A program made the position numbers and the translations under genes. Below the pieces are notes generated by a model. That model was not told where the DNA came from. It searched no databases and saw only the letters and a program-made list of their open reading frames with translations. From NCBI RefSeq assembly GCF_001269905.1, contig NZ_LHVK01000003.1, positions 662,981 to 726,980 of the forward strand: a DNA stretch of 64,000 nucleotides, given 5' to 3'. Shown here in pieces: positions 18,793 through 26,956 of the stretch (positions are counted from its first letter, which is position 1; each line of letters opens with the position of its first letter). The stretch is from Pseudomonas corrugata. Lineage in GTDB: Bacteria; Pseudomonadota; Gammaproteobacteria; Pseudomonadales; Pseudomonadaceae.

Positions 18793-19918
18793 GCAGGCGA
18801 CTCCAGATCTGGACTTCGCCGGTGGCATCACAGGCGCAGTAGTGGGGGAACTGTGCGCCGGTGGCACAGGCGTGGTTGGGCAGGATGCGCAGGCGGCTGC
18901 CGATGGGATAGCGCGCGGTGATATCGACGTGCTCGGCACCTGACAGGGTGACGATGCCGTGTTCCTGATTGGCGCCGGTCAGCAGTGCGCCTTCGATCCA
19001 GTCGCCGGCGTCGGTGCACACCTGCCCATAGCCGAAGTCATGCTGCTGGCGCTGGGTACCCCGGTCGCGACTCATTGCCATCCAACCGGCATCGGTGATG
19101 ATCCAGCCTTTATCCGGTTGATGACCGATGACGCTGGTCAGCACACTCAGCGCCAACTCATCCTGCCGACAAACGCCGACGTTGTGCATCACCAGATCGA
19201 AGAAGACATAGACACCGGCCCGAACCTCGGTAACGCCTTCCAGATTCAATGCCGACAGGGCCGTGGGCGTCGAGCCGATGCTGACCTGCGGACAGGCCAG
19301 TCCGGCGGCGCGGATGCGCTGGGCCGCGCTGACGCAGACCTGCCGCTCCTGTTCGGCCAGGGCTTGCAGCGCCTCGGGGGTATCCAGCTCGTAGCTGGAT
19401 CCGGCATGGGTCATGACGCCGCAAAGCCGCTGTCCACCTTCGCCGAGGGCTCGTGCGATATCGACGAGTGCAGCGTCTTCGATGCGCACGCCGGAGCGAT
19501 GGCCGTCGCAATCGATCTCGATCCATACATCGAAGGATTCGTCGTGAAGCTGGCCGAAATCGACAATCGCCCGGGCTGCCACCAGGCTGTCCGTCAGGAT
19601 GCTCAGCTGGCAGCCTTTGCGCCTGAGCGCCAGGGCCTGGTCCAGTTTGCCGGGCACGATGGCCACGGCATAGAAAATGTCCTGGATGCCGTTGGCGAAG
19701 CAATGCTCGGCTTCCTTCAAGGTGGACACCGTGACACCGCTGGCACCCGCGGCGATCTGGGCCTGTACCACCGGCAGGCATTTGCTGGTCTTGATGTGGG
19801 GGCGCAAGCGCACGCCCAAGTCGTCCATGCGTTGTTGCATGCGCTGGATATTGCGTTGCATGCGGGGCCGATCGATGAGCGCGGCGGGGGTGTCGAGGGA
19901 AGCGGTCGAGGCTGGCAT
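18782..19918 (-). CDS. DSD1-family PLP enzyme (D-threonine aldolase / D-serine dehydratase-like)
   Basis: 378 residues, normal for the fold-type III DSD1 family (alanine-racemase-like barrel). The PLP lysine is in RPHIKTSK at residues ~39-46, the H-x-K-T-x-K signature; YAVAIV, EIDCDGHRSGV and SIGSTPTA line the barrel. Near the C-terminus PNHACAT supplies the His and Cys metal ligands of this family. Such enzymes either cleave D-3-hydroxy amino acids to glycine plus aldehyde or dehydrate D-serine/D-threonine with a divalent metal. The coupled RidA gene favours an enamine-releasing dehydratase; the ALDH gene favours an aldolase. The LysR gene starting at 20013 is divergent and probably its regulator. 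Confidence 0.88.
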   Translation of the reverse strand: MPASTASLDTPAALIDRPRMQRNIQRMQQRMDDLGVRLRPHIKTSKCLPVVQAQIAAGASGVTVSTLKEAEHCFANGIQDIFYAVAIVPGKLDQALALRRKGCQLSILTDSLVAARAIVDFGQLHDESFDVWIEIDCDGHRSGVRIEDAALVDIARALGEGGQRLCGVMTHAGSSYELDTPEALQALAEQERQVCVSAAQRIRAAGLACPQVSIGSTPTALSALNLEGVTEVRAGVYVFFDLVMHNVGVCRQDELALSVLTSVIGHQPDKGWIITDAGWMAMSRDRGTQRQQHDFGYGQVCTDAGDWIEGALLTGANQEHGIVTLSGAEHVDITARYPIGSRLRILPNHACATGAQFPHYCACDATGEVQIWSRLHGW

Positions 19919-20012
19919 GGCAGGGTCCGGTGGTGGAAGACGGAGTCGACTCTACTCAGGCGTCGTGAAGTCATGGTTCAATGCGGTGTCATCAATCATT
20001 AAGTTGAACTGA

Positions 20013-20897
20013 ATGATCAGCATCGAAGACCTGCGAATGGCCGCGACACTGGCGCGTTGCGACTCCTTGAGCGCGGCCGCCAGGGCATTGGATGTCTCGC
20101 CACCGGCGCTGTCCATGCGCCTGCGCAAGCTGGAAGGCGTCCTCGGGCTGACCTTGGCCAATCGCGATGCCCGGCGCCTGAGCCTGACCGCCGACGGCGA
20201 GCGTTTTTCCCGTCAGAGCGCGCTGTTGCTGGAACAGCTTGAGGCCCTCCCCGAGTCCTTCAGGCGGCAGGATGATCAACTGGTCGGCACCCTGAGGCTG
20301 GCGGCGCCGTTCGGCTATGGGCGCCAGCGCCTCGCGCCGTTGCTGGCGCGTTTCGCCAGGTTGCATCCGCAGCTGTGCCTGCACCTGGATCTGCGGGAAA
20401 CGCCTTGGCCGGATCGGCATGACAGCGACGCGGTGATTCACATCGGCAACCTCAGCGACAGCCAGTGGGTCGCCCGGCCCCTCACGCACAATGATCGATG
20501 GTTGTGCGCCAGCCCCGCTTACCTGGCGCGGAACGGCACACCTTCGGCGCCCGAGCAACTTGTTGACCACCGCTGCATCTGCATTCGTGAAAACGACGAG
20601 GACGTTACCTTGTGGCGCCTGCGTAATGAGAAGGGGCAAAAGACGCTGCGGATCAAGCCTGCTTTATTGAGTAACGATGGCAGCGTGGCGCGGCGTTGGG
20701 CAGAAGAGGGGCTGGGGTTGGTGCTGCGTTCGCAATGGGATGTCAGTAAAGCCATTGCCGATGGACGCCTGGTACGGGTGCTCGGCGATTGGCAATTCGA
20801 CAGCGCCCCGATCAACCTGCTGGTGCCTTCGCGCGCGGTACGCAACGCGCGGGTCCAGGCGTTGGTCAGCTTTCTGGAGGCTGAGTTGAAAGCCTGA
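20013..20897 (+). CDS. LysR-family transcriptional regulator
   Basis: 294 residues. HTH at residues 1-60 (DLRMAATLARCDSLSAAARALDVSPPALSMRLRKLE), then LSLTADGERF and an effector domain beginning VGTLRLAAPFGYGRQRLAPLL. The organisation resembles DgdR/DsdC-like regulators of amino-acid genes. It is divergent from the DSD1-RidA-ALDH genes with a 94-base gap (19919-20012), the classic arrangement for LysR control of a neighbouring catabolic operon. No clear Shine-Dalgarno precedes the ATG; the next in-frame ATG (20037) has none either, so the first was kept. Confidence 0.9.
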   Translation: MISIEDLRMAATLARCDSLSAAARALDVSPPALSMRLRKLEGVLGLTLANRDARRLSLTADGERFSRQSALLLEQLEALPESFRRQDDQLVGTLRLAAPFGYGRQRLAPLLARFARLHPQLCLHLDLRETPWPDRHDSDAVIHIGNLSDSQWVARPLTHNDRWLCASPAYLARNGTPSAPEQLVDHRCICIRENDEDVTLWRLRNEKGQKTLRIKPALLSNDGSVARRWAEEGLGLVLRSQWDVSKAIADGRLVRVLGDWQFDSAPINLLVPSRAVRNARVQALVSFLEAELKA

Positions 20898-20937
20898 TCG
20901 AAGGCGGCGTGCCAGTCAGCCTCTTCGTCGCTGATCC

Positions 20938-21039
20938 ACCGCCATCGCGAGCAGGCTCGCTCCCACTTGGAATCCTGGGGCCATCGCGCTTTGTGATCCA
21001 AGCCAAATCCCTGTGGGAGCGAGCCTGCTCGCGATGGCG
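20938..21039. repeat. REPIN (inverted pair of REP elements)
   Basis: REP core at 20938-20966 and its inverse at 21012-21039, spaced by 45 bases. The two arms are nearly identical to those of the pair at 304-405, including the flanking TGATCCACCGCCATCGCGAG start. Confidence 0.85.
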
Positions 21040-21040
21040 T

Positions 21041-21369
21041 CAGCCCGTTCGACAAAGATGCTGAAACGCCCCCGGTTCCTGCGCAGATTCTGCCGCAGAC
21101 AGCTCGCCGCGGTGCCGTTTGGCGCACCAGAACTGCCCGCAAACCCTCTGAAACAGGGGGGCGACGCCCGTGTCTGGAGCATCCCGCAAAGTCTGCTGAG
21201 GGAGCCCTGCAAAACGGTGGTTTGTACCAAGCCGCCACTATTTTTAACGGATTATCCACGGTCTCATGGTGTTGTAATGAAAACGTGATGCAGCGTTGTG
21301 CCGGTGCTTAACGAATGGCGCCGATGCTTGCCACGTCCATGCCTTCAACAACCATTCAGGACCGCACTC
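21041..21369. other. Gene-free upstream region of the catabolic cluster
   Basis: 329 bases between the REPIN and the HAD gene with no convincing reading frame on either strand. The last 140 bases are less GC-rich (around TTTTTAACGGATTATCC at 21240) and probably hold the cluster promoter, but I cannot identify a certain -35/-10 pair or a known riboswitch. Confidence 0.5.
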
Positions 21370-22038
21370 ATGAGCTTTCTTCGACCCAAGTACATCACCT
21401 TCGATTGCTACGGCACGTTGACCAACTTCCAGATGGGAAGCATGACCCGCGAGCTGTTCGCCGATCGTGTCGGTGCCGGGCAGATGGATCAGTTCGTCAC
21501 GGATTTCGCCGCTTATCGCCTGGATCAAGTGATGGGTGACTGGCGCCCCTATGATGAAATCATCAAGACGTCCCTGGCCCGTGTCTGCAAGCGCTGGGGT
21601 GTCGAGTATCGTGGCGAAGGCCAGCTCTACTACGATGCCGTGCCTACCTGGGGCCCTCACGCCGATGTGCCGGCAGGTCTGTCGAAAATCGCCGACAAGA
21701 TCCCCCTGGTGATTTTCTCCAACGCGATGGACGAGCAGATCATGTCCAACGTCGACAAGCTCGGCGCGCCTTTCCATAAAGTCTTCACTGCCCAGCAGGC
21801 ACAAGCCTACAAGCCGCGCCTGGCCGCCTTCGAGTTCATGCTCGATAACCTCGGCTGCGGGCCGGAAGACGTGCTGCATGTATCGTCGAGTTTCCGTTAC
21901 GACCTGATGTCGGCCCACGACATGAAGATCAAGAACAAGGCCTTCGTTGCCCGTGGTCACGAACAGCCAGGAAACGCGATCTACGGCTACCACCAGATTC
22001 CCGATATCGGCGGTCTGGCTGGCCTGGTCGGTCTCTGA
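21370..22038 (+). CDS. Haloacid dehalogenase type II-like HAD hydrolase
   Basis: 222 residues from ATG 21370 (MSFLRPKYITFDCYGTLTNF). HAD motif I is FDCYGTLTN, motif II LVIFSNAMD, motif III lysine in QAYKPRLAAFEFML and motif IV VLHVSSSFRYDLMSA. The nucleophilic aspartate is present. The class and length match L-2-haloacid-dehalogenase-type HADs. These often accompany amine and amino-acid oxidases in Pseudomonas clusters without being true dehalogenases. It starts the co-directional run to 35551, 37 bases before the FAD oxidase. Substrate unknown. Confidence 0.88.
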   Translation: MSFLRPKYITFDCYGTLTNFQMGSMTRELFADRVGAGQMDQFVTDFAAYRLDQVMGDWRPYDEIIKTSLARVCKRWGVEYRGEGQLYYDAVPTWGPHADVPAGLSKIADKIPLVIFSNAMDEQIMSNVDKLGAPFHKVFTAQQAQAYKPRLAAFEFMLDNLGCGPEDVLHVSSSFRYDLMSAHDMKIKNKAFVARGHEQPGNAIYGYHQIPDIGGLAGLVGL

Positions 22039-22075
22039 GACACGCGCGCACTCTTCAAGGTGAAAGGGGTTAGAC

Positions 22076-23350
22076 ATGGGCAGTGAGTCCTATTGGCTCG
22101 ATACCGCACCGGCCTTTACAGGGGCCCAGCTCGGCGGGTTGCCGGGGCAGGTCGATGTCGCGGTCGTCGGTGGCGGTTTCACCGGGCTGGCCGCGGCCCG
22201 TGCCCTGGCCTTGAAGGGGGCCAGCGTGGCGGTGCTGGAGGCGGGACGGGTGATTGGCGAGGCATCGGGGCGTAACGGCGGGCATTGCAGTACCGGCGTA
22301 GCTCAGGACTACGCAGCACTCACCGCCAGTCTCGGCGCCGATAAAGCGCGGGCCTATTACCAGGCTTACGAAAGCGCCGTGCAGAGTGTCGTCGCCCTGG
22401 TGGAGCAGGAGGGGATTGCCTGCGACCTCAAGCGTAACGGCAAGCTCAAGCTGGCCGCCAAGCCGATGCACTACGAAGGGTTGGCACGCACCTGTGAGCT
22501 GATCCGCAAGGAAGTCGATGCCGAGGTCGAACTGCTGTCTGCCGAAGAGACCCGGGCGGAGGTCAAGTCCGACCAGTTTCACGGCGGCCTGCTACAGCGC
22601 AATGGTGTGCAGATGCATATCGGGCGCTTTGGCGTTGGCTTGGCCGAGGCCGCCGCACGTCACGGCGCGTTGATTTTCCAGGGCGTGGCCGTCAAGGACT
22701 GGAAGGCCAGTGCCGGTGGTTATCAGGTCAATACCAGCAAGGGGGCGCTGCATGCCTCGCAGGTTTTGCTGGCGACTGGCGCCAGTCAGCATGGCGGTCT
22801 GGGCTGGTACCGGCGGCGAATCGTCCCGGTGGGCAGTTTCGTGATCGCCACCGAAGTGCTGCCCCAGGCGCTGATCGACAACTTGCTGCCGGCGCGCCGC
22901 TCCTATGTCACCAGTCGCATGATCGGCAACTACTTCCGCCTGACCCCGGACAACCGCCTGCTGTTCGGTGGTCGTGCGCGGTTTGCGATGTCCGACAGTG
23001 TTTCCGATGCCAAGAGCGGCAAGGTGCTGCAAGCGGCGATGGTGCAGATGTTCCCGCAACTGGCCAACGTCAGGATCGACTACTGCTGGGGCGGACTGGT
23101 GGACATGACGTCCGATCGGCTGCCTCGGGCCGGCCAGCATGGCGGGGTGTATCACTCCATGGGCTATAGCGGCCATGGCGTGCAGATGTCGGTGCACATG
23201 GGGCAGGTCATGGCCGAGGTCATGGCCGGCAAGGTTGAGGCCAATCCCTGGCGCGAGCTCGATTGGCCGGCCATTCCCGGGCATTTCGGCAAGCCCTGGT
23301 TCCTGCCGCTGGTAGGCGCGTATTACCGCCTGCAGGACTACCTGCACTGA
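22076..23350 (+). CDS. DadA-like FAD-dependent amine/amino-acid oxidoreductase
   Basis: 424 residues, AAAGGGG 7 bases upstream. The N-terminal dinucleotide-binding motif is VDVAVVGGGFTGLAAARALALKGASVAVLEAG, followed by ASGRNGGHCSTG. The C-terminal part has the DAO-type PEAQ-like end WGGLVDMTSDRLPRAG then HSMGYSGHGVQMSVHMGQ. This layout (short N-terminal extension with SYWLDT, then the Rossmann fold) matches gamma-glutamylputrescine oxidase/PuuB-like proteins. It would oxidise a primary or secondary amine, releasing an aldehyde or keto acid. Its partner genes (importer, GabT/GabD) suit an amine whose carbon ends as succinate; the exact substrate is not given by sequence. Confidence 0.88.
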   Translation: MGSESYWLDTAPAFTGAQLGGLPGQVDVAVVGGGFTGLAAARALALKGASVAVLEAGRVIGEASGRNGGHCSTGVAQDYAALTASLGADKARAYYQAYESAVQSVVALVEQEGIACDLKRNGKLKLAAKPMHYEGLARTCELIRKEVDAEVELLSAEETRAEVKSDQFHGGLLQRNGVQMHIGRFGVGLAEAAARHGALIFQGVAVKDWKASAGGYQVNTSKGALHASQVLLATGASQHGGLGWYRRRIVPVGSFVIATEVLPQALIDNLLPARRSYVTSRMIGNYFRLTPDNRLLFGGRARFAMSDSVSDAKSGKVLQAAMVQMFPQLANVRIDYCWGGLVDMTSDRLPRAGQHGGVYHSMGYSGHGVQMSVHMGQVMAEVMAGKVEANPWRELDWPAIPGHFGKPWFLPLVGAYYRLQDYLH

Positions 23351-23437
23351 TCCCTGTGACGTTGTTTTTACGTTTCAACCACGTTGCGTCAACCGTGCGC
23401 AACCGAGCCCTCATCATTAGCGAAAGGTAGAACTGAC

Positions 23438-25081
23438 ATGACTGACAATAAGAGCAGCACCGATAGCCAGTTGATTACCGGTACAGACAGTCTGCGTGTT
23501 TTTGAAGGGCTCAATCGGGGCATGTCGCGCCGCCATGCATTGCAGATGCTGGGGTTGGCCGGGGTGGCTGCGGCGGGCGCCGGCAGCCTGTTCGGCGCCG
23601 CCGGAAAACTGCTTGCCGATGACGCCGCGACTCCGGGCAAAGGCAAACCGGGCGGGCGCATTCGCGTTGCCGGTATTTCCAGCTCCACCTCCGATACGCT
23701 GGATCCGGCCAAGGGTTCGTCCTCCACGGACTACGTGCGCCATTACATGTTCTATAACGGACTGACCCGCTTCGACAGCCACATGGTGCCGCAACTGGAA
23801 CTGGCCGAACGTATCGATACCACCGACGCCACGCTCTGGGTGATTACCCTGCGCAAAGAAGTAACGTTTCACAACGGCAAGGGCCTGACTGCCGCTGACG
23901 TGGTCTACTCCCTGTTGCGACACAAGGATCCGATCACCGGATCCAAGGTCCTGCCCCTGGCCGAGCAGTTTGCCGAGGTCAAGGCCAACGGCACCCATGA
24001 AGTGCAGATCCGCTTGAGTGGCCCGAATGCCGAGCTGCCGTCGATCCTTGCTGTCTCCCATATGCTGATCGTGCCCGAAGGTACCAGCGACTTCAGCCAA
24101 GGCGTGGGTACAGGTCCGTTCAAGGTCAAGGAGTTCAAGCCGGGCGTGCGCTCCATCGGTGCACGCAACACAAACTATTGGAAACCCGGCTTGCCGTATC
24201 TGGACGAGATCGAGTTCATCGGCATCGCCGACGAACCGTCCAGGGTCAATGCGCTGCTCTCGGGCGACGTGCAGATCATCAACGAAGTCAACCCACGGTC
24301 GACGACGCGCATCAAGGACAGCACCACCCACCGAGTCGTGGACTCGCCATCGGGTAACTACACTGACTTGATCATTCGCCAGGACCAGATGCCAGGCCAG
24401 CGTCCGGAATTCACCGAAGCCATGAAGCTGCTGCTGGACCGGGAGCAGGTCAAGTCAGCAATCTTCCGCGGGTTTGCCCGGGTCGGCAATGACCATCCGA
24501 TTGCCCCTGGTTCGCGTTTCTACAATGCCGACCTGCCGCAACGGACCTACGATCCGGAGAAGGCGCGCTTCCTGCTGAAGAAGGCCGGTATGGAAAGCAT
24601 CAGCATGCCCGTCATGTGCTCGCCGGCCGCCACCGGTTCGGTGGACGTTGCCGTGTTGCTGCAGCAATCGGCCAAGGAGGCCGGGCTCAAGCTCAACGTC
24701 AATCGTCTGCCGAGCGACGGCTACTGGTCCAACCACTGGGCCAAGCATCCGTTGAGCTTCGGCAACATCAACCCACGGCCCAACGCCGACATGCTGTTCT
24801 CGCAGTTCTTCCAGTCGACGGCACCGTGGAATGAGTCCGGTTGGAAAAATGCCCAGTTCGATCAGCTGTTGATACAGGCACGGGGCGAAACCGACGAGGT
24901 CAAACGCGGCAAGATGTACGCCGACATGCAGACCCTGGTGCATGATCACTGCGGTATCGGCATCCCCGTGTTCATCAGCAACATCGATGGCGTCGACCAA
25001 CGCGTGAAGGGCTATGGCACCAACCCGCTGGGCGGCTTCATGGGCTACATGTTCGCTGAGCAGGTCTGGCTGGACGCTTGA
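23438..25081 (+). CDS. Periplasmic substrate-binding protein of peptide/opine ABC importer (family 5)
   Basis: 547 residues from ATG 23438 (GAAAGG upstream). Residues ~30-58 form a twin-arginine signal (M-S-R-R-H-A-L-Q-M-L then GLAGVAAAGAGSLFGAAG), so it is probably exported folded by Tat. The mature part has the SBP_bac_5 pattern: SDTLDPAKGSSSTDYVRHYMFYNGL, VTFHNGKGLTAADVVYSL, VGTGPFKVKEF and NRLPSDGYWSNHW. It binds the solute for the two permeases and the double ATPase that follow. Tat export of such a protein is less common than Sec export. Ligand class (peptide, opine, N-acyl amino acid) cannot be fixed. Confidence 0.93.
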   Translation: MTDNKSSTDSQLITGTDSLRVFEGLNRGMSRRHALQMLGLAGVAAAGAGSLFGAAGKLLADDAATPGKGKPGGRIRVAGISSSTSDTLDPAKGSSSTDYVRHYMFYNGLTRFDSHMVPQLELAERIDTTDATLWVITLRKEVTFHNGKGLTAADVVYSLLRHKDPITGSKVLPLAEQFAEVKANGTHEVQIRLSGPNAELPSILAVSHMLIVPEGTSDFSQGVGTGPFKVKEFKPGVRSIGARNTNYWKPGLPYLDEIEFIGIADEPSRVNALLSGDVQIINEVNPRSTTRIKDSTTHRVVDSPSGNYTDLIIRQDQMPGQRPEFTEAMKLLLDREQVKSAIFRGFARVGNDHPIAPGSRFYNADLPQRTYDPEKARFLLKKAGMESISMPVMCSPAATGSVDVAVLLQQSAKEAGLKLNVNRLPSDGYWSNHWAKHPLSFGNINPRPNADMLFSQFFQSTAPWNESGWKNAQFDQLLIQARGETDEVKRGKMYADMQTLVHDHCGIGIPVFISNIDGVDQRVKGYGTNPLGGFMGYMFAEQVWLDA

Positions 25082-25126
25082 TGAGCGCCGGTTTTCCGCT
25101 GGGTGACAGTGCACGAGGATAGGGTG

Positions 25127-26083
25127 ATGAATAGCAACACACTTTGGTTGATCGGCCGGCGCTTCGGCGCCGCGATCGTGACCCTGCTGATTGTATCGAT
25201 GGTGGTGTTCGCCATCACGGCGGTGTTGCCGGGAGACGCGGCACAGCAGGCCCTCGGACAATTCGCCACGCCTGAGCAGGTCGCAGCGCTGCGCGTGAAA
25301 ATGGGGCTGGACCAGCCGGGTGTGTTGCGCTACCTGCACTGGTTGATGAACCTGCTCAGCGGTGACCTCGGGGTGTCGGTTTCCAATGCCACGTCGGTTA
25401 CGGAACTGATGGCAGGACGGGTGCCCAACACCCTGATGCTGGCGGCCGCGACGGCACTGGTGTCGGTACCGCTGGCGCTGCTCCTGGGCATCGGGTCGGC
25501 CATGGGGCGCGGCAGTCGCATCGACGGCTTCGTGAGCTTCTTTACGCTGATGATGGTGGCTGTGCCGGAATTCCTGGTGGCCACCCTGGCGGTATTGATT
25601 TTCGCGGTGAACCTGGGCTGGCTTTCGGCGCTGTCGTATTCCAGTGAAGTCACTTCGCCGTTGCAATTCATGCGGACCTACGCCTTGCCGGTCATGACGC
25701 TGTGCTGCGTGATCGTCGCGCAGATGGCACGTATGACCCGGGCGGCAGTGATCGATCAACTCGACAGTCCTTACGTGGAGATGGCCCGTCTCAAAGGCGT
25801 GAGTCCGGTGCGGGTGGTGCTGCGTCATGCGCTACCCAACGCCATCGGGCCCATTGCCAATGCCATCGCCCTGAGCCTGTCGTACCTGTTGGGCGGCGTG
25901 GTCATCGTCGAGACGATTTTCAACTATCCCGGCATCGCCAGTCTGATGGTCGATGCGGTGACCAACCGCGACATGGCGTTGGTCCAGGCCTGCACCATGC
26001 TGTTTTGTACCGCGTACCTGTCGCTGGTGTTGATTGCCGACCTGTGCGCGATTCTTTCCAATCCGAGGCTGAGAAACCAATGA
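25127..26083 (+). CDS. ABC importer permease (DppB type)
   Basis: 318 residues from ATG 25127 (AGGATAGGGTG before it). Six membrane spans with the DppB/OppB start WLIGRRFGAAIVTLLIVSMVVFAITAVLPGDAAQQALG, and the EAA loop that contacts the ATPase: DSPYVEMARLKGVSPVRVVLRHALPNA. It forms the channel with the DppC-type permease, whose ATG overlaps this stop codon (ATGA at 26080-26083). Confidence 0.95.
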   Translation: MNSNTLWLIGRRFGAAIVTLLIVSMVVFAITAVLPGDAAQQALGQFATPEQVAALRVKMGLDQPGVLRYLHWLMNLLSGDLGVSVSNATSVTELMAGRVPNTLMLAAATALVSVPLALLLGIGSAMGRGSRIDGFVSFFTLMMVAVPEFLVATLAVLIFAVNLGWLSALSYSSEVTSPLQFMRTYALPVMTLCCVIVAQMARMTRAAVIDQLDSPYVEMARLKGVSPVRVVLRHALPNAIGPIANAIALSLSYLLGGVVIVETIFNYPGIASLMVDAVTNRDMALVQACTMLFCTAYLSLVLIADLCAILSNPRLRNQ

Positions 26084-26955
26084 ACAATCCCATTGTGAAA
26101 TCCCCGACTGCGGCGGTTGCACTGGCATTGGGCAAAGATGCTCACGGTTCGTCCTGGCTTGGGCTGATCGGCGCCGCGATGTGTGCCATCTGGTTGCTGG
26201 TGGCGATCTTCGGCCCTTGGCTGGCACCCCACCCGGTAGGGGAAGTGGTGTCCGAGAATATCTTCGACGGCCTCAGTGCCGCTTACCCGCTGGGCACCGA
26301 CTACCTGGGCCGCGACATGCTCAGCCGGGTCCTGGTCGGCGCGCAGTTCACCGTGGGCCTGGCGTTGGTCGCCGCGGTACTGGCGAGCGGGCTGGGGACG
26401 ACTTGCGCGTTACTCTCGGTGGTTTCAGCGAAGTGGCTGGACGAACTGATCAGCCGCCTGATGGACGCGTTCATTTCGATCCCGAGCAAGATGCTGGCGT
26501 TGATCATGGTTTCAGCGTTCGGTTCGTCGGTGACCTTGCTGGTGTGCACGGCGGTACTGAGCTATACCCCGGGGGCGTTCCGTATTGCCCGCAGCATGGC
26601 GGTGAACATCGAGGCCCTGGAGTACGTGCAAGTGGCCCGCACCCGTGGCGAGCGCCGACTGTACATCGCCTGCGTGGAAATCCTGCCCAATATGCTCAAC
26701 CCGGTGCTGGCGGACCTGGGCCTGCGCTTCGGCTTCATCGTGCTGTTGCTCAGCGGTATGAGCTTCCTCGGCCTGGGCGTGCAACCGCCGGACGCCGACC
26801 TCGGCTCCCTGGTGCGCGAGAACATTGGCGGCCTCAACCAGGGCGCGCCGGCCATCGTGATTCCGGCCCTGGCCATCGGCACCCTGACCATCGGCGTGAA
26901 CCTGTTTATCGACCGCCTGTCTTCGCGGCGCAATCGACGTTCGGGAGGCCATTGA
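26080..26955 (+). CDS. ABC importer permease (DppC type)
   Basis: 291 residues; starts with ATG 26080 in a four-base ATGA overlap with the previous gene, so a longer open frame upstream is discarded. DppC marks: LGTDYLGRDMLSRVLVGAQFTVGLALVA after the first span, and the EAA loop EALEYVQVARTRGERRLYIACVEILPN. Ends FLGLGVQPPDADLGSLVREN...GTLTIGVNLFIDRLSS. Partner of the DppB-type permease in the same importer. Confidence 0.95.
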   Translation: MNNPIVKSPTAAVALALGKDAHGSSWLGLIGAAMCAIWLLVAIFGPWLAPHPVGEVVSENIFDGLSAAYPLGTDYLGRDMLSRVLVGAQFTVGLALVAAVLASGLGTTCALLSVVSAKWLDELISRLMDAFISIPSKMLALIMVSAFGSSVTLLVCTAVLSYTPGAFRIARSMAVNIEALEYVQVARTRGERRLYIACVEILPNMLNPVLADLGLRFGFIVLLLSGMSFLGLGVQPPDADLGSLVRENIGGLNQGAPAIVIPALAIGTLTIGVNLFIDRLSSRRNRRSGGH

Positions 26956-26956
26956 T

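Noticed and set aside
18793..18939. 49-codon N-terminal extension of the second RidA
   Set aside because: It is out-of-frame overlap with the DSD1-like gene; the coupled ATG at 18790-18792 gives the normal family length.
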